Source: Fusarium oxysporum f. sp. lycopersici 4287
Taxonomy: Eukaryota > Ascomycota > Sordariomycetes > Hypocreales > Nectriaceae
NCBI RefSeq assembly: GCF_000149955.1
Contig: NC_030997.1
Location: 1,906,714-1,970,713, forward strand
Length of the DNA: 64,000 nucleotides
Direction: 5' to 3'
The number at the start of each line of letters is the position of its first letter. Position 1 is the first letter of the stretch. Positions 55,920 to 64,000 of the stretch are shown here, piece by piece. A model generated the notes under the pieces. It made no database searches. It was not told the DNA's origin and saw nothing but the letters and a program-made list of their open reading frames with translations. The translations under genes and the position numbers were made by a program.

Positions 55920-57485
55920 ATGACTGCATTGCCTGAGAACATTTCAGGATTTCTAACCTTATCCAATGAAGTCTTGCTTATGGTAGTTAGGCTATGCAGA
56001 GGCATAGAACGAAAGCACCAGAATGACAGTATCTCCAGGCTGAGATTAACCTGCCAGAGGTTTTGCCTGCTCTGCAGCGATTATGCTGTTCGTCGCTGCG
56101 GCACTTTAGATTTCAGCCGTCCAGAGAGTATCAAGTTATTTCGACAAGTGCTTGAAAATCCTCGAATCGCAGAAGGAGTATGCGAAGTCAATGTGCGGTT
56201 GCATTTCTACCATCCATGGATTGCGGCCAGTCTTGACAATTTCACCGCAGCCACTTTGTCTGAATGGGGGCAACGAGCACACATTTTCGATGAGCCAATT
56301 GGCATCAACTCAAACGGACAAATGTCGTTTGAGTGCTTGGTACAACGATTTGTCAACGACATACATATGCATAATGATGAGTCTGAAGAGCCATCTATAT
56401 CGCGCAACAGGGCAGACGAGACAAGCTATCCCAAGGGTATCCTACAACATGCTTATGAAAAATACAAAGAAAGATACGATTCACAGATACTCTTGCATGG
56501 CGACGGCGCCTTTGCACTCGGGATAGCTGAGATCATGACGAGACTGCCAAATATCCGGCATGTCACGCTCCATGACGGCGTTCTTGAAAACAACTATGAT
56601 CTCGGCCGCAAGTTTGATCCAATTGACGAACAAGACACCTCAGCTCAAGCCAATATTCTAATGCAAGTCCTTTCTCGGCCTATGCTATGGGAGGAAGCAC
56701 GCTGGATCCAACAAAGCGAGTTCATCTGGCCTGGGGTTCCGACGAGATTACTCGTGGATATTCCCCTAACACTGGGCGCAGTGGATTCACTAGTTATCGA
56801 TCAACTCTCCATCCACGTATCAGCTGCGCCAGATTACACGACAATGCAACTCAGCAGAGATGACCGGGGCAGGTTATCAGACGCCATCAAACGACTCGAC
56901 CTTTTGCAGTTCAGCTTTTCGCCACGGTGCCGCAGCGGTTGTGGTCCGTGGATTAAGAATGGAGAGGAGAACGATACGATCAGGACAGCGAGAGAGATGG
57001 AGGTTATCAATGAATACTTGGGTGCAATCTTCAACGCCGGATGCATAGCACATGCTGATATAAACCTTGGCGAATTTTGGTACAGCTTAGGTCTTAAGTC
57101 CATGCTCGCTGCTCCGGCCTCAGTTGGTATTGGGTTCATGTGGCCTCTGGGGTCTGACTTGCGCTCCATTCACCTCACCGAGATCTCCGTCACCATTATG
57201 CAACTTGGAACGTTGGCTGCGGCTCTCGGCATTGGATCAGAGGTTTCGTTATTTTTAGTTCACATCAGAGTAGGGTCATGGCGAGATGCTCTTCAAACAT
57301 TGAGAGACGGGTTGCGTAATCCGCAGTCAGTTTCTATCAGACACCCTATTGGTGGTGAGGTTCAGAACCTCACAGAGGACCAAATCGAGTCAGCTTTCGG
57401 CTCGCGACACACAGAAGAGGGCACAAAGGCTGAATGTTATGCTATGGGTAGAATGGTAGAGAATCCACTTAATGAACCTAGCTAG
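55920..57485 (+). CDS. F-box-like protein
   Basis: Single exon, 521 residues from the ATG at 55920; the open frame extends 10 codons upstream but starts at TTG. The N-terminus (SGFLTLSNEVLLMVVRLC, then ISRLRLTCQRFCLLCSDYAV) has the F-box-like L-P/N-E-[VL]-L pattern followed by a leucine-rich helix. The remaining 440 residues have alternating hydrophobic and polar segments with no obvious WD or Kelch repeats. Proteins of this shape are very numerous in ascomycetes and are thought to bring targets to SCF ubiquitin ligases. The target here is unknown. The F-box is weak, so the assignment is tentative. Confidence 0.6.
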   Translation: MTALPENISGFLTLSNEVLLMVVRLCRGIERKHQNDSISRLRLTCQRFCLLCSDYAVRRCGTLDFSRPESIKLFRQVLENPRIAEGVCEVNVRLHFYHPWIAASLDNFTAATLSEWGQRAHIFDEPIGINSNGQMSFECLVQRFVNDIHMHNDESEEPSISRNRADETSYPKGILQHAYEKYKERYDSQILLHGDGAFALGIAEIMTRLPNIRHVTLHDGVLENNYDLGRKFDPIDEQDTSAQANILMQVLSRPMLWEEARWIQQSEFIWPGVPTRLLVDIPLTLGAVDSLVIDQLSIHVSAAPDYTTMQLSRDDRGRLSDAIKRLDLLQFSFSPRCRSGCGPWIKNGEENDTIRTAREMEVINEYLGAIFNAGCIAHADINLGEFWYSLGLKSMLAAPASVGIGFMWPLGSDLRSIHLTEISVTIMQLGTLAAALGIGSEVSLFLVHIRVGSWRDALQTLRDGLRNPQSVSIRHPIGGEVQNLTEDQIESAFGSRHTEEGTKAECYAMGRMVENPLNEPS

Positions 57486-57597
57486 ATACCACACGGCTTT
57501 TGAAGATGATGTTAGCCTAGACACAAAAGAGCATTAACAAACTATAAACAAAATAAAGCTATATGTTATTACCTCAATTGGTGTTTCATGATATACG

Positions 57598-59549
57598 CTA
57601 TGCCCCCTCAGCTGTACGTTGGCCAGCACCTACGGTTGCCTCCCCCTTCAAGCGGTAAAATTCATCAATTTCCTTCTCATAAAGCTTCAAAGCAGCTCGG
57701 CGTGAGATGGTTCCCTTCTCTGTACGTGGAAGTGGTCGTTTGCCATCTGCGATAATGATATAATCTCTTCTCAAGTAGCCCCTCAGCAGTTGGTTCTGAT
57801 CTGCTTGGTCAATGATATCCCCAAGACCTTTCCTCAGCCCTTCAATGGTCTCTGAGTCTCTTGGAGTATCGTCTTTCAGTTCTACCATTAGACAAGCGAA
57901 CTTCTGCCCGTTTCCAATCTGTCAAATGTGTAAGCGATTCAAGATCATGCTGCACAACCTCAGGCTCACATACCATCACACATCCTTTGACATTGGGATG
58001 AGCACAGATCATATTCTCCGTCTCGATGGGAGACAGCTTCTGCGCATCTTCCAAACAAATGATGTCGTTGCTTCTACCCATGTAGAGCCAGAGGTTAGGC
58101 TTTGTCGGGTGTTTGATGAACAAATCCTTGAAGTTGAATTCTTCCACGTCGGGAAAAGTATGGAAGATTCCTTGATGCAGAGCCCAGTGTTCATTCTTGA
58201 CGGCGCGCTGCTCAAACAGACCCCTCTCGATTTCAGTGTACTCAAACCCGGCGTAAGGGTGGAACGAAACCCATAGGAAATCTTCCTTCTCCACCAGCAT
58301 GTCACCCATGAAGAGGCCTTCAGTTGTTCCGAAGAGATTGTGAACACGTACCACCTCATTCACCTTAGCGGCAAGCTCTGCGCTAACGGGGCCTAGAAGA
58401 GATTTGTTAACGGAGTGTTTGGCGAAGTGAAGTGAGAACGTACCTCCCCCAGCTCCGATGAACTTAGATGATTTGAACCTTTGCAGTACTTCAGGGTGCT
58501 GGCCCAGTTCGTTGACGTACACAGGCATGAAGTGCCAAATATCAATGTTGCCGTGATCTGCAAGTGACGCGAGCAGATTCATGTCAGGGTGCACGCCAAC
58601 AGGGCCCATCACGCTATGGGTGTCAAAAAGGAACGTCGAGAAAAGGTTCATAAAGATTCCGGGACCCTGCCTTCAAAGTCAGTTGCACCATCTCCAAGGC
58701 GATGTAGTTGTCATGACTTACATGAAGAAGTACACAAGGGGAATAGAGTCTATCGCCCTTTTCATACAAGGTTGCCCAAGGACGAGCGCCGTTGTCACCC
58801 TCGAATGGCGGTAGAATGCGAGCGGCGTCCATGGTAGCAAGCAAGCCGTTGCTGAGATAGATGGGCTTGGGCAGGCCTGTTGTACCAGACGTATGGAGGA
58901 TGCAGAACGTGTCACCCATTGCTTCGTCATAGGTCTTGGTATAAGGATAGTGAGGTGAGCTGGACGCGTCGAGGAGCTCTGTTACAGTGGGAATCTCCAT
59001 AATACGCAGCTTCCAGGTCTGCTGGATTTTCTCGACCAAAGGATACGGCGGGTAATCGACCGGATGAACCCAAAGGCTACATTTTGTCGCCTCAAGGAGA
59101 CCCAAAGCAGCTTCAATGCTGTTACCTGGCGACAAAAAGATATCCTGAGCAGTGTTATCAGCCGTTAAATGAAAGCCTCGAGACATTATCCTGGCTTGGT
59201 AACGTAACTTACTTGGTATCCTACTTTGACGCAGGCCAGATTCAGCAGGAAATAGCGTATGTCATCTTGTCTGGTCAGCATCCACCTGATGCTGTATAAG
59301 CCAAAGATACTTACGTGGTCCTATATAACCAATGGTTTGGAATGATTCACTCTTACCAACAAGAGATTCCAACCACCAGGCGGTCTTATTCACTGCGTTG
59401 GCAAACTTGCGAGCCGTAACCTCGGTGAAACCTTTGGAAATGTCGGCAGACTTGGCAATGGAGTAAATAACTCGATCTGGTTCATCTCTGGACATCTCAT
59501 CCAGGATGCAAGGAATGAGCCTCCTACCGAGTTCTCCAGCTGGTGCCAT
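57598..59549 (-). CDS. Stand-alone adenylate-forming enzyme (NRPS-like A domain)
   Basis: Six exons, 59549-59315, 59265-59213, 59144-58722, 58666-58444, 58392-57974 and 57918-57598, give 557 residues; introns are 49-68 bp. It is an ANL-superfamily enzyme: the P-loop-like A3 motif HTSGTTGLPKP (about 180-190), A5 FGTTEG (332-337), A7/A8 region YMGRSNDII, and the catalytic Lys in PRTEKGT (about 519). No carrier (PCP/ACP) or reductase domain follows, and the frame ends soon after A10, so it is an acyl-CoA synthetase-like or single-A enzyme rather than a full NRPS-like reductase. It activates a carboxylic or amino acid as an adenylate. It faces a transporter gene across 705 bp. Confidence 0.88.
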
Positions 59550-60254
59550 GGTTGTTGAGATAATGAAATTATGTGGAAGTGAAGCGATGTGTCATGTAAT
59601 TGTGGGAGCTATTGAAATGGAACAGCAACACCAGGGACAGGCTTTAAACCCCAGATGGGAGGGGCTGTTACTGACCTGTCTAGTTTTCATGTCTTCTCGG
59701 TGCACTCACATACCGACGGGCGTGGCCGCATAACAGATAGCGCCGAGTTCACGTGGATAGATTTATGCATTTACTGCCCGAGAGCGTGCAAACTTCCGAT
59801 TGGCAGTTGTCATGCTGCAAGTTGGCGGCTCGAATTAAGCTTTCGGCCGAAATTGCCGTCAGAAAGGTGCGGAGCACACGGCAGTTGTTGGACAGGGATT
59901 AGTATGTGTGTTTATGGAGTCTCGGACGTTCAATTGAAACATGCATCTTTCCTCGCGTGGGGCCTCCATTCGACAATTCAAGAGCTCCTCTCGCTTATTA
60001 ATGATTTCAAGGCTCATTGAGGGGCCAGGAACGTAGCGTGGTATTCATACAACGTGTAGAGTGATTTGTTGTCTTCTACGAGGACATGTATCTAGTAAGC
60101 TCTGAAGCCACGTACACGCTCGAAGTCTGCACAACATCAGTTCCCTTTTTTTATCCAAGGAGCCATCGCAGCACAGTATCAAAGAAGTCAATTCTTCCGT
60201 ACCTGTCACCTCATTGTCTTAACCCAAGCCATCAACAACACCCAATCTATAGCC
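59550..60254. promoter_or_regulatory. Divergent intergenic region between A-domain enzyme and transporter
   Basis: A 705-bp head-to-head spacer. Short CGG/CCG half-site-like words are present (for example near 59700-59845) that could bind a Zn2Cys6 regulator, but I cannot name a defined site. No open frame is convincing. Confidence 0.35.
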
Positions 60255-61538
60255 ATGGAACTGGACCCAATCGCTATCCCGGATCCAATCATTACTGAGA
60301 TTGATACTCCCACTGAAGATCCTGATACGCCTCCAGATGGCGGATACGGATGGGTCATCATCTTTGTTTGCTTCATTCACACATTCTGGATCAATCTCTG
60401 GGCCGGGTCCTGGGGTATCCTACAGGCAGCTCTGCTTCGAACAACCCTCAAAGGCTCTTCGCTGAGCGCCTTGTCATTCGTCGGTAGTCTCGGTGTAGCC
60501 TTGGGTCCCGCGCTCGGAATACCCGCCATCCGAATAGTTCGAATCATCGGAGCTCGTGCAGGCATGACGATTGGAATTGTCATATATGGGCTCGGCTGCC
60601 TAGCGAGCAGTTGGGCTGTTGGAAGCCTCGTGGGGTTATTCTTCGCCTGTGGAGTCTCATATGGCATTGGATCAGCTTTCACAGACACCTTGTATAATAC
60701 TCTTCCGGTATTATGGTTCAAGAAGAGACTTGGATTGGCGAATGGCATCGTCAAGCTTGGTGGCAGTTTTGGGGCTCTCGTTGGAGCTGTTTCAGTTGGC
60801 TATCTGACTGAAGGCATTGGAGTCGCTTGGACCTTTCGGATATTGGGCATTGCGTCCCTCCTTACGGGCATACCCACCGCTCTACTCATCAAGGATCGCG
60901 GTGCTCCCCCAGAGTATCCTGTCAAATGGTCTGTCTTCAGAGATGCCTGCTTCTCATGGCATTTCGCGGCTGGCGCAGTTGGGATCTTCCCCATATATGC
61001 ACCAACCTTCTTCCTCCCCTACATCAACAATGCTCTTGGGTTCTCAAACTCTACATCCATAGCCACGCTTGCTTGTCTTTTGGTGTGTATGTCGGTAGGC
61101 CGAATCTTGACAGGCTATGCGTGCGATAGGGTCGGCTCCATGAATGCCTTGTTCTTTACCTCTCTGGTAAATGCGGTTTCTCTGTTTGCCGTGTGGCCTT
61201 TTTCTTCCAACCTGGGATTAGTTCTGTTGTTTTGCATTCTCAACGGCCTGTCAAATGGAGGTTTTGCAGTGGCGATTCCTACCGCCGTCGGTCGCCACTT
61301 ACCAATCGATGATGCGCCAGGAGCATTGAGTTTGCTTTTCACTGGATGGGCTCCAGGTATAATGGGAGGAAATGCAATATCAGCGGCTCTTATTCAGGTC
61401 ACGCATGCAGATGTTGCAGAATCCATTGTGCCTTTCCGGCCTGCCATGTACTATTTTGGTGGAACAGCCTTACTTAGTACTGCTTGCGGTCTTGTAGCTC
61501 GTTTAATCTATAGCCGCGACATGCGAGTGATTGCCTGA
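60255..61538 (+). CDS. MFS transporter, monocarboxylate (MCT) type
   Basis: Single exon, 427 residues from the ATG at 60255 (AGCCATGGAA). The start of helix 1 carries the family signature DGGYGWVIIFVCF, followed by twelve predicted membrane helices with the usual central loop near residue 215 (IKDRGAPPEYPVKWSVFRD). Helix 4-5 and helix 8 regions carry the typical GIGSAF and RILTGYACDRVG motifs. It probably imports or exports a small carboxylate or related metabolite across the plasma membrane. Being head-to-head with an adenylation enzyme suggests, but does not prove, a shared pathway. Confidence 0.93.
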   Translation: MELDPIAIPDPIITEIDTPTEDPDTPPDGGYGWVIIFVCFIHTFWINLWAGSWGILQAALLRTTLKGSSLSALSFVGSLGVALGPALGIPAIRIVRIIGARAGMTIGIVIYGLGCLASSWAVGSLVGLFFACGVSYGIGSAFTDTLYNTLPVLWFKKRLGLANGIVKLGGSFGALVGAVSVGYLTEGIGVAWTFRILGIASLLTGIPTALLIKDRGAPPEYPVKWSVFRDACFSWHFAAGAVGIFPIYAPTFFLPYINNALGFSNSTSIATLACLLVCMSVGRILTGYACDRVGSMNALFFTSLVNAVSLFAVWPFSSNLGLVLLFCILNGLSNGGFAVAIPTAVGRHLPIDDAPGALSLLFTGWAPGIMGGNAISAALIQVTHADVAESIVPFRPAMYYFGGTALLSTACGLVARLIYSRDMRVIA

Positions 61539-62190
61539 TAAGAGGAGGGCTTATGATTATGGTTTTATTTCTCGATTTTACATATTAGCTGGAGGTTAAG
61601 TGTTTTCATCATAGACATTCTTTAATACATGGTTTAGAGTGTAAATACTTTGAAAGTTCTTTTAAATTATCCTGGTGTAGTCGTTTGGTGATATTTCTCG
61701 CTCAAACTCGGTTACACCTTGATTGTCAAAACCCTTTCTAGCTTTGAGAGAAGTTACATCAATGACAAGGAAGAATGGCAACCTGGCTATTATTCTAATC
61801 AAGATCATCACTAATCCTAAGCAGATTGGAGGAACTTGACCCCGGCTCGGCAATCAGGCAATTGGTCGAAGGGTTATTTCGGACTGTTCTATAAGGAAAA
61901 ATGTACGGAGTGACAATTTGAGACCCGAGGTCGGAAACTTCATCGGACAAACTTCTCTCAACAACGTCCTTTCCTCCAGGTCTTACAGGGGGTTTTGTTA
62001 ACTGCCGAAACTCAGTTGTTGTCTCCAAACACGTACCGCGAGACCAAAAATGTTGGTTGCTGAACATGCCACTTGGTATAAATCCCAAACAATACCAGCA
62101 TCATCTTGCCAGATTAACCACCATTAGCCCTGCACTCTCAAGCTATCTCATCACAATATCACTTGATTCCAATATTCTTCATCATCCACA
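61539..62190. other. Intergenic region
   Basis: Spacer between the transporter and the SET-domain gene; frames on the minus strand at 61662-62088 lack motifs. Confidence 0.5.
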
Positions 62191-62712
62191 ATGGCCGCAG
62201 CTGTATCTAACGCCCACAATTCTCTGCCTCAAGCAAGACCCTCCTCTGCAGGCCAAAGCCACTCTGATCTTCTCAAAGTTGTCCGATCTGATCAGCCCTT
62301 CAAATCAGCAGCCATATCCCTCGTTTCTCTCCCACCTGGAGCCCTATTTGCCAAAATCACTGAGGCAACTCATGCTCCCCGCGCTACCTGGACCTCGTTC
62401 CAGACTGGCCGCGATGAGCACATGGAGTTCAACTCTGACATTGTCTTCATCAATCACTCCTGCGACCCTAATCTCGTGGTTGATACTGCACGCATGGAGG
62501 TTCGCGTGGCAGATGATCGTCATATCGCCAGGGGTGACGAGCTGACTTGGTTCTATCCAAGTGCGGAATGGGAAATGGCTCAGTCGTTCCCTTGTGAATG
62601 CGGAACAGAGAGGTGTTTGGTCGCTATTCGGGGCTCACGATACGTTGAGCCTGAGAAGCTGAAGGGGTACTTCTTGAACCAACATATACATGAGCTCATG
62701 GAGGAGCAGTAG
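62191..62712 (+). CDS. Small SET-domain protein
   Basis: Single exon, 173 residues. The C-terminal part of a SET domain is clear: the NHSCDPN cofactor/knot motif at 88-94, then ELTWFYPSAEWEM, and a post-SET-like CECGTERC (C135, C137, C142). The N-terminal SET-I part is shortened, as in a widespread fungal group of very small SET proteins. The enzyme could methylate lysine in a protein, but the usual Y of the YxG catalytic pair appears only as TWFYPS, so activity is uncertain. No other domain is present. Confidence 0.82.
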   Translation: MAAAVSNAHNSLPQARPSSAGQSHSDLLKVVRSDQPFKSAAISLVSLPPGALFAKITEATHAPRATWTSFQTGRDEHMEFNSDIVFINHSCDPNLVVDTARMEVRVADDRHIARGDELTWFYPSAEWEMAQSFPCECGTERCLVAIRGSRYVEPEKLKGYFLNQHIHELMEEQ

Positions 62713-64000
62713 CTCGAGCAGTAATTTGCATTTAAATCTCAGACCTTGTTACTATGACAGGGAACTCACAGTAAATCCGTGATACTATCTCTATAGTCCA
62801 ATGATAGTAACAAGATTATTTTACTTAAACAGTATCGCTTTATAATCTATTGAATCCAAGGAGATTGAAATGAAGGTTTATGGTCTTTGTTGCCTGCATT
62901 CACCAACTTGAATTTATCCTTCTCGTTTACAATACCTCTTCTTGCTATTACCTATCAGGATGTTGAAGATTGTCATTGGCCTATTCTGCTTATTGATACA
63001 TAAACAAAAGCAGCGGACACTATGAAATACCTGCATAAGCCGACAACCTGAATTCAAAAGTTCTTTCCTGCAAGATGCTTGAATTCATGATCCCTAAGAG
63101 GTCTTACGTGGCCTGCATCTTGAGCCTTTTGAGAATACTTTATTTATTATAGTTTAGAAAACCCTCCGAAGCCCCTGTTACAGATTTGACAATCCCGGTA
63201 ACCGGCTTGCATTCAGGATCGACAACACATCTCGGCACATGAAAAAGGAAGCTTCAGGTTGAATATGGACTTCAGAAGTACAATGGTCCCAGACTATAAA
63301 CAATAATGGAACGAGCTCAATCCTGATGTTGGGAGCCATTAATATATTATTTTAGCTATATATTTTGCGTCTTCCCGCGTTCCAAATCATTTGAGTAAAT
63401 AGACATCAATTGAACAGAGAAAGAGTGCTGGTCTCAGAGTCATAGTTTCGACAAACATGATTTAGCATTTCCTTATACCGTCGATGACAACAATGCTCTT
63501 CCCCATACGGGTCTCACAGTGCATAACTGTGGATGATCAACGGAACACTGTCTATGATAGATTAGTGAGAAGACACGAGGCTTCCAGATGATCATGACCT
63601 TTCGTTGAGTCTCAATTGGTGCGGCAATACCCTTGTGCTGTTGGAGTTACCTCATAACTTTCTTAATGATCACGATGCTTGAGGCTCGGGCTTCGGCGTC
63701 CTTGCGAGTCGGAAGTAACAAAGTTTAATTTGAGTTCACTGGCATTACGATTCACCGCAAAGGAGGAGAAGACCAGGGAGTACCCACAAAGAGTGGAGGC
63801 TCGGGCCGTTGCCGCCCGTTAGTCATGGAAAGCATTAGTGCCAGAGTCAACTCATCTTAATTTAGGTTGGCTATGTATGAGGAGAGGAGAATAGAGAGAA
63901 GAGGCATCATCAATTGATTGGCCGATCTAGGCATGGACACCAAGTACCTGTTCCATTCCACCAGTCAGGACCGTGTTCTTCTCCTGCTCAGCATGGTCCG
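62713..64000. other. Gene-free right end of the window
   Basis: No supported gene; AT-rich at 63330-63380. A partial gene could begin just outside the window, but nothing is seen in the last 500 bases. Confidence 0.45.

Noticed and set aside
1..64000. CRISPR arrays, operons, tRNA or rRNA genes
   Set aside because: None seen; genes have spliceosomal introns and lie singly, as expected for a eukaryotic genome.

Overview
This window looks like nuclear DNA of a filamentous ascomycete (Pezizomycotina), most likely a Sordariomycete close to Fusarium. The reasons are very short introns of about 45-68 bp with CTAAC/CTGAC-type branch sites, a cutinase, a CFEM-type seven-helix receptor, a Pth11/rhodopsin-type membrane protein, DUF6594 and DUF7918 families, a single-exon ornithine decarboxylase-like gene, and a coding remnant whose stops fit RIP-type TGG to TAG change. 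Genes are sparse and lie on both strands with long gene-free gaps. Several are decayed, as in a fast-evolving accessory or subtelomeric region. There are no operons, rRNA, CRISPR arrays or recognisable tRNAs. Species assignment is inference.

Layout. 2-5 kb: a rhodopsin-type membrane protein with two probable GC-AG introns, a possible small secreted protein and a small coiled-coil protein. 6.6-10.4 kb: a 1239-residue single-exon gene joining an RNase T2 domain to a covalent-flavin berberine-bridge-type oxidase, with a signal peptide and a C-terminal KDEL; this is the most unusual gene here. 12-17.6 kb: small orphan genes, a divergent orphan pair and two decayed coding remnants. 18.5-24.1 kb: a divergent ornithine decarboxylase-like enzyme, a small orphan and a secreted FAD-linked oxidase. 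25.4-31 kb: a MYND-finger protein, a cutinase and three small orphans. 31.4-34.1 kb: a helical-N-terminus/retropepsin-like/coiled-coil protein and a DUF6594 membrane protein. 35-40.1 kb: two broken DUF7918 genes in opposite orientation flanking a three-exon membrane protein. 41-43 kb: a cytochrome P450. 45-55.3 kb: an intact coiled-coil orphan and its broken paralog, a frameshifted kinase-like gene, a CocE-type hydrolase, a small three-exon gene and a CFEM receptor. 55.9-62.7 kb: an F-box-like protein, a stand-alone adenylation enzyme facing an MCT-type transporter, and a small SET-domain protein.

How genes may work together. The adenylation enzyme and transporter are head-to-head over 705 bp and could form a small metabolic unit. 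The secreted cutinase, secreted FAD oxidase, CocE-type hydrolase, P450 and the two seven-helix proteins are typical of the environment- and host-facing gene set of a plant-associated fungus. Intron models were built by hand from reading frame and splice signals; all exons listed keep frame unless a break is stated.
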